Source: Trichoderma breve (lineage: Eukaryota > Ascomycota > Sordariomycetes > Hypocreales > Hypocreaceae). From it: 64,000 nt of DNA. The notes beneath the pieces were generated by a model. The model ran no database searches. It saw only the letters and a list, made by a program, of their open reading frames with translations, and was not told the DNA's origin. Within the stretch, counting starts at the first letter, position 1. Every line of letters starts with the position of its first letter. Shown one piece after another: positions 1 through 11,808 of this stretch. The stretch is from NCBI RefSeq assembly GCF_028502605.1, contig NC_079234.1, positions 6,138,001 through 6,202,000 of the forward strand, read 5' to 3'. Position numbers and translations under genes: made by a program.

Positions 1-350
1 AATGGAACTTTAGCTTCGCCATCCATTACAATATCGATAATTACAGGAATGGGCTTACTGGTAGCATTGACGCCGGTAGTGCACGATTGGCGAAAATCGT
101 AGACAGCAGTTCGAAGGCTTCTGCAAAGCTTGGACTTTGTCAAGCTAGGGTATTGTGCCAGAGTCGTAAGAGTGTCAATAGTGATATCTAACTCTTCGTC
201 CGAAATGACCGTCTGCAGGCGCTTGATCTCAAATGGTTCGTCATCGGGCAATGAAGCGACCGATGGGGCTGCGTTGGTGATTTTGATGTGCTTTTGAGGG
301 ACTTTTACTTGAGCATTTCGCTTTCGTTTCATCGACTTGGACTGCGTCAT
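1..350 (-). CDS. N-terminal part of a hypothetical protein, cut by the window edge
   Basis: An uninterrupted reading frame starts at an ATG at 348-350 and runs leftward off the window, giving about 116 residues. The N-terminus is very basic (MTQSKSMKRKRN), resembling a nuclear localisation signal. It is followed by an acidic stretch (SDEELDIT) and a segment rich in Leu, Ser and Thr containing KSKLCRSLRTAVYDF. I do not recognise the family, and no catalytic motif is visible. Upstream is AT-rich DNA with no other gene. It could be a short-fragment artefact, but 350 bases open from an ATG with plausible composition favour a real first exon. Confidence 0.55.
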   Translation of the reverse strand, partial: MTQSKSMKRKRNAQVKVPQKHIKITNAAPSVASLPDDEPFEIKRLQTVISDEELDITIDTLTTLAQYPSLTKSKLCRSLRTAVYDFRQSCTTGVNATSKPIPVIIDIVMDGEAKVP

Positions 351-2003
351 TGCTATTTGATGTATGTATATAGAATGGTATTTAGATTTGATGTGTTTAA
401 TATGAGCTTTATTTAAATGATCAAAGGCTGATAGAGTGCAGTCCATGAATGAGAAAATTTGGAAGGCTTCGCTGTGTCATCAGCCACTGCATGGCGACGG
501 AATAACCCAATTCCGACAGGCCAATAAAAAGCGTTCTCAACTAACCTTAGTAGTTACTCTTCACTGCCATAAAAAGCGTATTAAGAAAAATTAATTGTTA
601 AAGAACATGAAGAATATATTATCCATATGTGAAGAGCTAAATGAAATCTGACTTCGCTGTTGTGAAAAGACATATGATTTTTTTTTAATTGGACTTTACC
701 TCGATTTTCTGCCTAATTTGCTGGCTCCTCGATATCCTTTCGTTTGTATAAATCCCCCACTCTTTTGTATGTCTAGGCCGCGGAATATTGTGAAAACGAA
801 TGTTCTCAGACTTAAGACCCATAGTTCATATGATATGTAATGAGAGATACATATAATGAATCACCTTCGTATTCTTCTATGGTTATTAGGTTATAACCAA
901 CGTAATATTCCATTTCGAGTAGTCGAGGCTAGACAACTTATAACCAAGACACATGTACAGAAATAAATACCATAGTCTAGTTGCCTCTCAATGATGTCAA
1001 TTCTTTCGTTAGTGGAATATCACACAGGGCCAACGGCGACTCACTTTGCCAGAGAATTCTCTACCACGTCATAGCACAAGGGCAGCATCAAGGCCGGCGT
1101 TGTCATGAATGCGGGGTGATACTCGGTAGGTCCATTTTCTGATATAGCTGAGAACAATTGCGTGGTTATGATTTCGTATCTGATGTGGGATAGTGCTGAT
1201 AGATGGTGACGACTTCTCGATGCTCAGTCGTTGCCCTTCTCACTTCAGGTCAACGTCTCTGTCGTCGCCAGCTTGTTCGAAGACAGAGCCAAGTCAATGG
1301 CGTGGAATGGCGGATTGCCTCCATCATTCAATGAATACAAAATTTGCTACTCCTCACGATACAGGGAGGCGCATGTTGTGTCGGTAGTGATAAGAATGAC
1401 GACGATTGTTCCTGGACTCTCAGGAGGAACTGTGCATGTAGGTATCTGCGTTAAACATAGTACTATTGTGGCCCTTGACTTCAGTTTCTTAAGCACATCA
1501 CTTGGTAGGGTAGGTATGTATTGATCCCAAGGTACTGTAGACAGAAGACTCATGAAATGCTATCAGTACGTGACAATACATAGCTTTTTTTGGACCCCGC
1601 GTTTATAACCATCATAGCATTGTTGCTGACCGAGAAATAAGTTACAGGCCAGTACAAAATCACTTCCTTGAGCTCTAAAATACAGGCTGTCATGATGCAT
1701 ACGTATGCAGCTGACCCTCCTATGCGGGCATATGCGGTTAGAAATGTTGGGCAGCTTTATCCATCAGTCAGTACTACCAATACTGCAATATTTACATAAA
1801 CTTCAGTACTATTTCCAGGAGAAGTCAAACAATTGTAGCGGTCAATGATGAAAAACTACCAATCCTTAGCCTGAAGCGCCGAGTGCATTCAACCAATCTT
1901 GCTGTATTTCCACAGATCAGCTTCTATTTTATTACAACTCATTTCCTCAGCCTTGTCTGACCTTCCTTTCCCCGATTGACGATATATCCGCGGTGTTGAT
2001 GAA
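351..2003. other. Gene-free stretch
   Basis: Mostly AT-rich DNA upstream of the truncated gene. Short overlapping frames on both strands at 1193-1553 show no family signature or splice-linked continuation. I see no repeat, RNA gene or transposon. Confidence 0.5.
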
Positions 2004-2522
2004 TCATTTCTTAAGCTTATCCAACTTGTTGAGTCGTGCATTTTCCAAGTTATAGCAAGTCCAATTCACAAAAAGTTGTATCATAAAAACATATCCCTGA
2101 GGTCCTATCAACGCTCCCGTGTCATACTCTGGGTCCATCCAGGCAGTCCCAGGATAAAATATTGCGGACAAGCCAGCGATAGTGGTTAAAGAGCCGACGA
2201 GTGCCGCAACAAAGAGAGAGTCCTTAGCAGCCTCCACGTTGGCATTGCGTCGGCCGAGTAGGTAAAGTGAAGTCAAAGCGGAGAGGGCGCCGAAGGACAT
2301 GCTCTGTCCATTGTGGAATTTGGCGTGAGGTGGCCAACGTGGGTTAAAGACATGCGTGTGACTCCAGTCGGCAAAGTATGCTGCTGCTGCGAAAAGGACA
2401 TTCCCACTGGCCATCAAGCCTCGTGGAAACGAGTCAAACACATGAGACATTGCAAACATTGGATTTTTGATATAGTTCAAAAGAGTATGTGTAGCTTTCG
2501 AACTCAAAAGGGGTGTCTGCAT
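2004..2522 (-). CDS. Small multi-pass membrane protein, probably DUF6640-like
   Basis: A single-exon frame of 172 residues starting at an ATG (2520-2522). Three or four hydrophobic segments are visible: about residues 35-52, 75-92, 100-122 and 145-160. Conserved-looking blocks are HTHVFNPRWPPHAKFHNGQS and PEYDTGALIGPQGYV. From memory this HVFNPRWPPHAKFHNGQ pattern belongs to a fungal membrane family (DUF6640, sometimes mislabelled acetyltransferase), but I could not check it. No catalytic residues can be assigned. It lies upstream of the GST gene on the same strand, about 0.8 kb apart, so a shared transcript is unlikely. The start is supported because the next upstream ATG is out of frame. 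Confidence 0.7.
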   Translation of the reverse strand: MQTPLLSSKATHTLLNYIKNPMFAMSHVFDSFPRGLMASGNVLFAAAAYFADWSHTHVFNPRWPPHAKFHNGQSMSFGALSALTSLYLLGRRNANVEAAKDSLFVAALVGSLTTIAGLSAIFYPGTAWMDPEYDTGALIGPQGYVFMIQLFVNWTCYNLENARLNKLDKLKK

Positions 2523-3317
2523 TGCCCATATTTATAAAAAGCTTAACCCATAGTGACCTGATGACCGCTCTCTTCGGACTTTCTCGCTATTAATACTACT
2601 TATGAGGACATAATTCAGACAAGCCCGAAGTCCGTTCATTGTTTGCTCCACTTAACCAATAGCACAGGGTGTTTGTTTCTCGGTACCCCGCATGCCAGTC
2701 GTCCGCCTGGACGACTTATTCTTTTGTAATGGTTTACCGAGTTTCTCCTGTACCTTGCAGAGCACCCAAAAAGCAGGCTTAGCAGGGTTATGTTCTCTAG
2801 TTACAGTTAGTCCGCAAAAAGCTCCGCCACTAAGCAGCGTAAAGTACCTTCACAGCTGCTGCACTGGTTACAGCGAAGTATCTACTAACAGTCGAGTCAA
2901 TGCCGCCTGGCTGGGGTTGTTCAGTTGGATTAAAGATATCCAGTTTAATTAAGGTCATGCTGCTGGATGAAAGTTGTCCAATTTAAACCGAGTTATACCC
3001 AGTACTATTAGAATGAAAAAGTACTGTTTTTATAGCAGTCACGCGCTATATTACAGCAAGAGTGTTTCAACGTTTGAGCAGATACTTATATGCACATACC
3101 CCGCCTTTATTAGCTAGTATTTCGGAAACTACGAGGGACCCTTGTGCCTACTTTTTGTGTTAATGCCTATAGCGTTTCAACTTGAGATTTTTAACCTTTC
3201 AATTCAGTTATTCTATAAAGGCTATTCCTTGAAGTCTACTCGAAGTTCCTGCAAAGTGCCAGATCCAAAGTAAGGAAAAACCATCAACATAGCATCGTAG
3301 CTATTCTTAGTCTCCAT
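2523..3317. other. Intergenic region
   Basis: Promoter side of the small membrane protein and 3' side of the GST gene. An 86-codon ATG frame at 2692-2952 on the plus strand has no recognisable domain and is probably chance. Confidence 0.45.
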
Positions 3318-4050
3318 TTATTGAGCAGATGCAGAAGAGGCCTTTTCCTTCTCTTGCAGTGCTTTCTGGACTGCAGGGCGCTCTAAAAGACGCTTCATCC
3401 AAGCCACATAGTTCGGAGCCTCTTTGTCTAGATCAACACCTGCAGATTCCACTGCATTCTGTCCGATCAAAGCCCAAGTGATAAAACTCAAGTCTGCATA
3501 CGTTGCCTTTTCCCCAACCAAGTAGTTTTTACCTTCCAGTATGGTGTTCAGTACACCAGTAACACGCTTAATCTCGTTCAAATAACGCTCTTTTGCAGAG
3601 GGTAGTTGCTCATGATGAAGCCTTGCAAACCAAGTATATTGGCCTATATCATTATTTCCGAATTAATTCTGACACTATAGCCGGCTGTTATGCATTGGAC
3701 TTACCAAAGTATGGGCCTTGCCCCGAGACTTGAAAGTATAGGAACTGCCTCTCGAGCCACTTTTCCGGACTTTGTGAACCATGAGAAATCTTCTGCTCAG
3801 TATCATAATTCTCGATAAGGTATTCGATGATGGCACCCGATTCCCACAATGTGATACCAGTATTAGGGTCTCGAATTGCCGGCACACGGCCATTTGGGTT
3901 TACGTCGGTGTAAGGGGCTGATTTGATGGTAGCGGGTGTCTCATAAACAAGAGTATAGGGTAACTCTAACTCTTGGAGGATGATAACCACTTTCCAGGGA
4001 TTTGGCCCGCTGCTATGAGCGTGAAGAGTGATAGGCTTGATTGGAGACAT
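3318..4050 (-). CDS. Glutathione S-transferase, Ure2p/theta-like, two exons
   Basis: Exons are 4050-3705 and 3643-3318, split by a 61-base GT-AG intron (GTAAGT donor, ATATAG acceptor), giving 223 residues. The N-terminal thioredoxin-like domain carries SSGPNPWKV at residues 13-21, NGRVPAI at 53-59 (cis-Pro loop) and ESGAI at 70-74, the glutathione-binding signature. The C-terminal helical domain includes YLVGEKATYADLSF, the N-capping motif typical of GSTs. It should conjugate glutathione to electrophiles in the cytosol. A maleylpyruvate isomerase role is conceivable given the gentisate genes about 26 kb away, but those isomerases are usually zeta class and this protein looks Ure2p-like, so general detoxification is the safer call. 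It faces the regulator at 4950 across a divergent promoter. Confidence 0.9.
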
Positions 4051-4949
4051 TGTAAAAAGTAGTAGTCAATATTTTAATGCAAACTTTGTTGAGAAGACTC
4101 GAGAAAAGCCGATGATGAAGCTGTGACTATTAGTTCTCAAGGCGCTTTAAATAAAACCACTATACCTTTGGTACGATGATACAATCCTACTCAAATCCGT
4201 CCGTTAGTGTTAGGCTGAATAATTGTTACACCTGAGTTGTTAAGCTCGGGGAGAAAACACACCGATTGCATTCGACATAGTCAGCCCTCTGCTGATCAAT
4301 ATCGGAGAATAACAAGCGAGACGTCACAGGTAATCGTATGGGTCACCCATTCGAGGATCGGTTTTGGCGCACAAGGATTTGCCAAGCATGCACCTAGAAT
4401 CGGCTCCGATGCATGCTTTGAGAACTTTTGTCAAACCTTGATTGCAAAGCATAGCCGCATTCAAATCTTGAACAATCGATTTCACCGACAACACTGTCAA
4501 CTTAGTCTCGGCATATGCTTGCCCTTGAGAAACGGTTGTGGCACTTGTCTCGGAATGTGAATTCCGAAATCCGGCCCAACGAAAGCTAACAAGGATCATG
4601 CCGAGATATCAACTGCTTTGGCTAGCTTAATGCGGAAGCATTTTGAGAGCTGATAGATAGTTAGCCGCGCGCGTTTAAGAATCATTGGATAGTGGCCGAA
4701 TTTGTCAGCTGTTGCTACCAGTCACTCACTGTTGTTTGTGTTCTTGCTTTGAACTCCTATTTTGACCAAACCAATCGGCAAGTATTCTTGAGACGCTTGT
4801 GTTGATTCGGGCAAGGCGGAGTACTTTACCTTAGACCCTTACTCATACACCCCCCCTCGTGAAATCTATGCACATTGGGAAACAGCGTTCCTCTAAACTC
4901 ATACTGTTGTTTACATTCGGAGTACAGCAGGCGGGACAGATATCGCAAT
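4051..4949. promoter_or_regulatory. Divergent promoter between the GST and a Zn2Cys6 regulator
   Basis: About 0.9 kb separates the two starts. An ATTTAAATAA-like tract lies near 4145 and a run of C near 4850. A 91-codon minus-strand frame (4324-4599) and a 107-codon plus frame (4237-4560) overlap each other and show no domain; neither is annotated. Confidence 0.4.
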
Positions 4950-7177
4950 ATGGTTGGTGTTGCGGGACGTAGTAAGGCTTGTACCACCTGCAAGGCGCGG
5001 CATGTGAGGTGCGGTATGTCAATCGCTTGCACTCTTTGACCCTTGCAGCCATTCTGGATATGGACTGACGCAATCCAATGGCTGCGGTAGATGCGCGGCA
5101 TCCAACTTGTGGCCGTTGCGAAAAGGGCGGTTTTCAGTGCCAAGGCTATCGCCGCCCCCTTCGATTCATTAATTCTACAGGGCGAAGCGCCAAGAGTAAT
5201 CTATTGCCGCAGGGAGGAGACAGTACTCGTAGCAGCTCAAGGCCACAGGACATGAAGGGCGGTGCTGACAATCACAACGTCGGAAATGCAACCCTATCCA
5301 GAACGACGATTGACAATTTGCGCTCCTTGGACACGCCGCCCTCAGGGCTATTTCCCCAATCTTGCTTACGTATTTGGCCATCTAATGACATTGTTTTCAC
5401 CACTTCATACGCACATGTCGCCATTGCAACCACTGCGGCTGACGACAATATCAGCGCCCTTATCATCGGTAGCCGTGTCTGGGCCCAACTTCATGGAGAT
5501 GTCGCCAAACACGTCCAAAAATTCGTTTACAACCTTCTCATTGCGCAAGGTATGGGCCTGGGAGTGCTGGAGAGTCACCAATGGATCGGTGGTGGCATGC
5601 AGCCCTCGGCGCTTGAACTCTCTGTTGAAGCTGCTGCGCTGGCTCTTCATGGGCGTCTCACAAAGCATACAGTCAACTTGCAGCAAGCAATTATGGTGTA
5701 TCAATTAGCGTTACGTCAACTTAGGACTCAACTATCTTCTACTGATGGCAACTTCATGCCGTCACCGACTCTCAACGTATCCCTACTGACGGTTGTCATG
5801 AACATGGCGCTTTTTGAGGTGAGTTGTTTGTGTGCCGTATGGTTTACTGCGGAGTGACACTGAACTGCTGGTCTTTCCATGAACTGCTAACAATTTATCA
5901 TAAACGAAAAGTGGATCACAAATTCGGCCAGCAACGCGTGGAAAGAACATGTTCGCGGTTTGGCCGCATGGGTAGAAAAATGTGGCCCCGAAGCCTTTCG
6001 ACAAGAAGATATGAGACTCGCATTTGAGAGAGCCAGGGCACATATTGCAAGTAACCCTTTTCAACTCTCATTCAAGACTTCTGAACATTTGTCTCGTACC
6101 GACTTTCTTGTTCTGTAGCTGACATGAAGCCTCTAGATGCTTCTCCATATGGAAGAAGCCCGGAGAACCTACCTTGAAGACCCCTGCTGGCAAAGTATTC
6201 CTTGGAGTGAGAATCCGAGTCAAAAGTCCTTTGCCAATCGCTATATCGATATTGTTTGTTGCATCCCAGGCATCTTGGAAGATGAAAAGCTGCGCGTTAA
6301 GATGCGGCAGGAATATACCTCAAGTGATACAACATGGCCACACGATCTATACGAATCACTGAGGCAGCGAGTCGTCCTACTATATCTTAAGCTTCTAAAC
6401 TTACGTTGGGAGTGGGAGTTACAGCATCCCGGCTGCTGTTTCGAGGTATACCAAGAATCCAGGACAGAAAGAGCAGATGAGTTGTCCGCCGATGAAGCCA
6501 CGGGTCAGCCAATCTTCAATTCTGTGCTGTTCTTCACAGACTTCCGACGAGCCGTGGAGATCAACTTCTACCACTCTTGTTTACTCATTTTGCATGATAT
6601 TGCAGGCGACTTGGGCATCATGGACGAGCTTAAAGAGCACCAGGCATCGCGCTCGTGCTTCTCGTACAAGACAAACCCTCCGCTAACATTCCCACACGAA
6701 CCTGAACCAGATCCTAAGGCTGTACGTGATATCTGCCGTAGCGTGGAGTTCCTTCTACAGCCAACACATGGGCCAGCGGGCGGCTATGTTCTCATGTTCC
6801 CTTTGCGCGTCGCACAGATATACCATGATATTCGGTTACCATCACGAAATTACAGCAAAGAACAAGTGAATGATATAAACACAGAAATATCTATGTCAGA
6901 TGACTACTACGGGGATGAGTCGGATGTTTGCATTGTAGAGACGCAGTCTGGAATGAGCGTTGATCAATCTGCTGTGGAAAGTTTTTCCGGCCTCGAGGAG
7001 CAAATCGAGAGGGTGAGAATGGATAGCCCACAGAAAGAAAATGCTATATTGGAAGCGGAAAACAGCGAAGCAACCAAGCCCGAACAACGTGCTATTGTTT
7101 CGGAATGGATCCAGAAGGTCATGCGATACATTAACGACGTACATGGGTTTAGCATATCGAAAAGCTATACTTCTTAG
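4950..7177 (+). CDS. Zn2Cys6 transcription factor with a candidate GC-AG intron
   Basis: Four exons, 4950-5013, 5091-5818, 5912-6046 and 6137-7177, give 655 residues. The first intron splits the zinc cluster. The joined cluster has Cys at 11, 14, 21, 28, 31 and 38 (C-x2-C-x6-C-x6-C-x2-C-x6-C), preceded by GRSKA. The middle region (WKEHVRGLAAWVEKCGPE, then FERARAH) is typical of the fungal regulatory domain. The third intron is only in frame if its donor is GC (GCAAGT at 6047) with acceptor CTCTAG ending at 6136 and branch CTGAC at 6119-6123; the GT four bases downstream breaks the frame with every AG available. The acidic C-terminal tail may be an activation region. It is a nuclear DNA-binding regulator with unknown targets. 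The cluster should recognise CGG-containing half sites. Confidence 0.88.
6047..6136 (+). other. Candidate GC-AG intron
   Basis: The donor reads GCAAGT, a close match to the known minor GC donor consensus. The branch site CTGAC lies 13-17 bases before the CTCTAG acceptor. The intron is 90 bases and joins two clearly coding exons in frame. Confidence 0.65.
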
Positions 7178-7782
7178 ATCATAATATTTGGACAACGGAG
7201 AAGACAAGAGCTAAGGTATCATCAGCTTTTCGAAAAGGGGGTTTTGCATGACTCTGTAATTGAGCTCGCTTTGCGAGTCCCTGCTGTTCGCTGTTTCCAG
7301 GCGTATTTGTTCCTGGTGCTGCTGCCACATATTTAGGTCTCCAATCTCACATCTTATGCAATGACAAAGGCAGCCCTCGATGTAATGATAAGTTCTTCAG
7401 GCTTGATGCATACTTACATTAATTAACTTTTAAATGGAATGAGAATTCTTGGTAAGTAAGCACAGTTTTCCATAAGGATTAAATGATTAAGATTAGGTAA
7501 GGATGTATTAGGGTGTTGAACGACAACACTGGTCTTAACTTGACACGCCCAAGTCACTTATCCCACCCTTGATATACGACATGAGTACGTATTGGACATA
7601 GAAACATATATACAGAAATGAAAATGATATAGAGGTATAGTCTTGTGAAGTGAGAGTAGCTATTGGCCATCGTCATTATTCCTTATTAAGGTGGGCAAAA
7701 TGAACAATGCCGCGAGAAGCAAGTGAAAGGCGTGGAGGTACCACACCACTAGGCACTTAAAATTGAACAAGCATTGGCTATT
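7178..7782. other. Convergent 3' region
   Basis: Between the stop of the regulator and the stop of the M24 peptidase gene. It is AT-rich with TATA-like and TAAT-rich stretches suited to polyadenylation. No gene is seen. Confidence 0.45.
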
Positions 7783-9257
7783 TCAAGGGCTCCAAGGAGA
7801 TTGTGCCCGGCTTCCAGTCAATAGTACACCGCCGTTCTCAGTGACCAAGATAGGATCTTCCAGTCTTATACCGAAGCCCACTTTCTTTCCGAGCAAGGCT
7901 GCCTCCTCTGTAGTGACGTAAATACCCTGATCCCATTAATGGTCAGCAAGTTTAATAATAGAAGAGATGTTGGGATATTTCCTCAATGTGTAGATCATAC
8001 CGGCTCATTTGTGGCTACTTCAGCCAGTTTTAACTTTTGGTCATTAGCACCATTCAGATATGGCGGTTCGTGTCCTTCCAGGCCAAGTCCGTGTCCCAAT
8101 CGGTGGGTGTAGTATTGGCCATACCCGGCACGCTTTATGACATCGCGAGAGGCACTGTCGATTGTCGAGCACGCTTCACCTGCATGCATGTGCGACAAAC
8201 CAGCTGACTGCGCGTCCCAAACTATTTGCCAAACGGCCATGAGGTCGTCACTAACGGTGGCTCCGGTTGGTAAGATTGTGCGTGTTACATCACTGCAATA
8301 TCCATGAAGTTCCGATCCAATATCAATAAGAACAAATTCACCCTCCTGCAGCGTTCGGCCGGTCTCACCGCCATGGGGTAGAGCCGCCTGATCGCCAAAC
8401 AGCGCCAGCACCCAAAATCCATGACCCACGCCAGCACGTGTGAATAGTGCCTGGGAAGCGTCGATAACTTCTTCTTGAGTCATACCAATTTGGATGCACT
8501 TTTGCAGGGACTGAACCAGTGCGAGCGTGAAAGAGTTGATCCCTTTCAGGAGAGCGATTTCGTCCACCGATTTGATGGAACGGAGAGACTGAATGGTTTC
8601 TGACATAGGCACAACTTCAATTCCTGCCTTTTGCAGGCCGGCTGCAATCATAAAACGCGCATGCTCGTCGATCATCACTTTCTTGTAGCCCGTGCCTCGA
8701 GCGAGCGCTTCATATGGCGACTCTTCTTCGATCCAAGTGATTGTCGTTTTGTTGTCAAAAACCATGTCGAGTTTTGCAATGCGGCCAGCTTCAAACTTGG
8801 GTACTAACGTTGTGAATTGGCCATCCTTGTCAATGATCATCAGAAATGGGCGCTCTGAGAGATGAAAGTTTGAAGAAATGTTTGCATAATAAGACGTTGA
8901 AGCTGATGGTTCGGCGATGAAAGCATCGACCCCAGCAGCGTCCAGTTCGAGTGCCAGAGCCTTCTGACGCCCAAGAAACTCGGACCGGCGAATCGGCGGA
9001 ACCGATAACAGAGAGAGATGCGGCTCGAGGTGATTCCAAGCACATGTTTCCAACGGCGACGTCAAGCTAGACTTGGGATTGCGGGAAGGGTACGTCAGGG
9101 CTGCCAGAGCTAGCAACACGCAAAACAGTCCGGTCGGCAACAAAACTTTCCAGAAGATCCTGTTACTAATTGATGCGGGCGGATATTCCCTCCCTTTCAC
9201 TTCAACTTCTTTTGGAGCGAGCAGATATCGCTTCTCTGCATCGTTTCCAACTGACAT
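7783..9257 (-). CDS. M24 family metallopeptidase (Xaa-Pro aminopeptidase/creatinase type), membrane anchored
   Basis: Two exons, 9257-8001 and 7926-7783, with a 74-base intron (GTATGA donor, ATCAG acceptor) give 466 residues. One hydrophobic segment at about residues 36-56 follows a charged N-terminus, suggesting a type II anchor with the catalytic domain in the lumen or outside. After an N-terminal creatinase-like domain, the pita-bread domain shows all five metal ligands: D312 (IDIG), D323 (SDVTRT), H389 (LGHGLGLEGH), E418 (NEPGIY) and E442 (RLED). The intron falls exactly inside the EPG motif, so the second exon is required for activity. Family members cleave the bond before proline or act on small C-N substrates; the substrate here is unknown. 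It is flanked by regulators and need not belong to the aromatic block. Confidence 0.92.
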
Positions 9258-10069
9258 CTTGGCGTATCACCTCCGGTTTAACGCGCGAGTGATTTGTGAA
9301 ATCAGCAGGGACGCCAATTCCAAGGCAGCGCAAAACAACAGGATTTCCACTAGCGCAGAGCCCCGGTTCGGTTGACAAAGCAAGGATGCGCAATGCACCG
9401 TGTTGGAAAATACGCTGAAGCCCGCCCATCGTATCTGAGCCTGTAATTTACTCTTTGAGCATTCAGATCCATTGGAGAAATCGCTTGAAGGCCTTCTAAA
9501 TTGATGTCGTATTCCACAAGGTATCTGTTGCCACTAGCAGAGTGCATCGTTCACTCTCAACTGGCACTGTGCCAGATCCCTCAACACCTAGGTAGGTAGG
9601 TAGGTGGCAACTGCGATCTTTCTTTACTAGAAGCCAGTTGTTGTTCACCCTAACAACTGGTCGCAGCTAAACTTGACAGAAATATGGATGGAATTAGGGA
9701 TTGCAAAAGTAAGCTGCGTCGTGATCTGCAGGACATATGATCGGTAGTAAGAGTATGTCGTCGGCATCCGTGCGATTCGAAGCGCGCACAAGAGATCCTG
9801 TCAACGCTGACTGTTTTTGTGTTGGAGAAAAAAAAAGGAAGAAAGAATTAAAAAAAAGTTATTAGACCGAGAAACCTAGGACTGGATGAAAGCAGTTGTT
9901 GTTCTCGTTCGACTGATATGGCATCCGACTTCCAGATCTCTGGTCGAGGAGCTAGGTAAATTCCGACCATAAACAATCAGGAGGCAGCACAAATGTCGAC
10001 AGTCCCACCATTCCACTTTTTATACGGGAAAACGATAATGAGTATTTGCTATGGGAATAGATATGGAGG
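9258..10069. other. Upstream region of the M24 peptidase
   Basis: Contains four TAGG units at 9589-9604 and an A-rich purine tract at about 9826-9858. No gene is supported. Confidence 0.45.
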
Positions 10070-11808
10070 TCAATCCGCTGTATCATGCGCACATATAGGA
10101 TATGAATCATCCCTATTTTCTTTGTAGCGCGTTGATGCTGCTTGTTCTTCGTAAAAGCCACTATTTTCATCATCTTTCTGCAAGGGCCACGCGATGTCAA
10201 AGATCGACTCCCCAAGACGGTCATGAAGGATATCAATCCAAAGAAATTGCTTTAGCTGATGACGTAGCTTATCCCAGCTCTCTACTTCGCAGAGCCTCAG
10301 GTTGACTTGTATCCAGGGAACAAGCCAAGCATTATCGGTAGGGCCGAATATCGATATGGCTCCCATCACAAGCAACCAGCAAAGCAAGTGAGGTGAGGAT
10401 TCGATTGGAAACTTGAGTGTAAGGAGACAGTTTCGAAAGCGCTCCGGGAGATAAGTGTGTGGGTATGTAACTCCTTGCCAGTGAAGGAAGACGTGCGATG
10501 AGAATGCTAACTGGACTAATCGAATAGATTCATTGAAGGAACCCGACTCGAAGGTCATATTGAGCAAACGATACATTACGGGCGCCATTGTATTTAAGAG
10601 GATTTCTTTTGGTAGCCGGCGCTTGTGTTCTGCAGCTGAGTTAATTACCAAGCAGAATCTTCTCAAGACACTCCAGGTATTTCCTAGTTTCTCATCAATA
10701 TTTAGATGTTTCAGGCTGGAATACGTCTCCTGCTGAGTTGGTGAGTGTTGTGTCATGAACTGTTTAAAATCCGGATATGGCATCAAAAATTCCGACGATG
10801 GTTCAGTGAAGAAGACGGTCTTGGTACCATAGCTGAGTGCTATTCCCAAATCGCATCTAGAGCCCAGTGATAGCTTAGCAGATGAGAACTTAGCTCCGGA
10901 ATGTGGCCGTCACTTACTTCAAGAGCTCTATTGAGAGTTTCGGGTGGTAACTGAAAGTGGACAAACCTCCTCTCAACTGAACAATCCTCCGGAGGCCGTC
11001 AATATGTGTCTTTGCGGTCTCATAGTCATTAATCATGTGCGCATGGCCAGCAAGGGCCAAAACAACAAGGATTGTAGGATCCGATATCTTGACCTCTTCA
11101 TGTTTCGCCGCTAGCCTCTCGCGGAGCAGCTGAAGTGCCCTAGAATGATGCATGGTTACCGTTTTAACCGCCCCGGGATTGTTCTGGCTAGACGTATGCA
11201 TGAAATAAGTCTGGGATGTGAAAAGAACAGTATGAAGATATGCGGCGTCTTGCGTCATGAGCTCGAACCACATTCGATCAAAATTGTCCTTTTTGTCAAA
11301 ATTGATGCATCTTTCAAGAGGATAAATGACTCTTTTAGCCATAAAGGAGACTTGTTTTGTGCAATGGAAGTGAGCATTAGCAGTGCGCTTTTCGGCCGGT
11401 GCAAGGCAAGTACGGGGTGACGATTACATTTCAAGATGTCTTTGATCAACGCTGGCTCCACAGAATCTGCAAACTGTGTGAACGATAGCTCAGATCCCAC
11501 CTTTGGAGGGATGTGCGAATAACGCATGTTGATCGATAATCCGGGCGATACATCATCGCCGTTGTAGCCCAAGTCACCCTGAGCAGGCTGGTGGTCTCCT
11601 CGCTTCACTTTTCGGGTCTTGCCTCGATTCTTCCCCAACATCACATGTCTTCTGATCAACTTTCGTTTATTTGCCTCTGTGCTTCCGATTCCATCCGAAA
11701 TAATGAATGGCATCTCCGCTGAATTATTAATTGCTCTGTTAGACGGATAAGTTCTTTTTAGGTACACGCAGGTATCAGTTACGTACCAACGCCATCTATA
11801 GGAGCCAT
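10070..11808 (-). CDS. Fungal-specific regulator without zinc cluster (Fungal_trans_2 / 'tachykinin family' type)
   Basis: Four exons, 11808-11787, 11718-11428, 11350-10918 and 10856-10070, give 510 residues. The introns have CTAAC or GT-AG consensus and all phases close. The tiny first exon encodes MAPIDGV. The N-terminal block (KLIRRHVMLGKNRGKTRK) and the internal pattern ILKFSFMAKRVIYPLERC followed by DAAYLHTVLF fit proteins annotated as tachykinin-family or DUF3468 regulators, which keep the regulatory domain but lack an obvious DNA-binding cluster. Those N-terminal basic residues could contact DNA or act as a nuclear signal. The C-terminal part (LKQFLWIDILHDRLGESIFD) is a typical family ending. 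The target is unknown. The exact first exon is the least certain part of the model. Confidence 0.78.

Noticed and set aside
3318..4050. GST as the gentisate-pathway maleylpyruvate isomerase
   Set aside because: It is Ure2p/theta-like rather than zeta class and lies about 26 kb from the dioxygenase, with several unrelated genes between.
4324..4599. 91-codon minus-strand frame with several Cys, possible small effector
   Set aside because: No convincing signal peptide and an overlapping frame on the plus strand; not enough to call.
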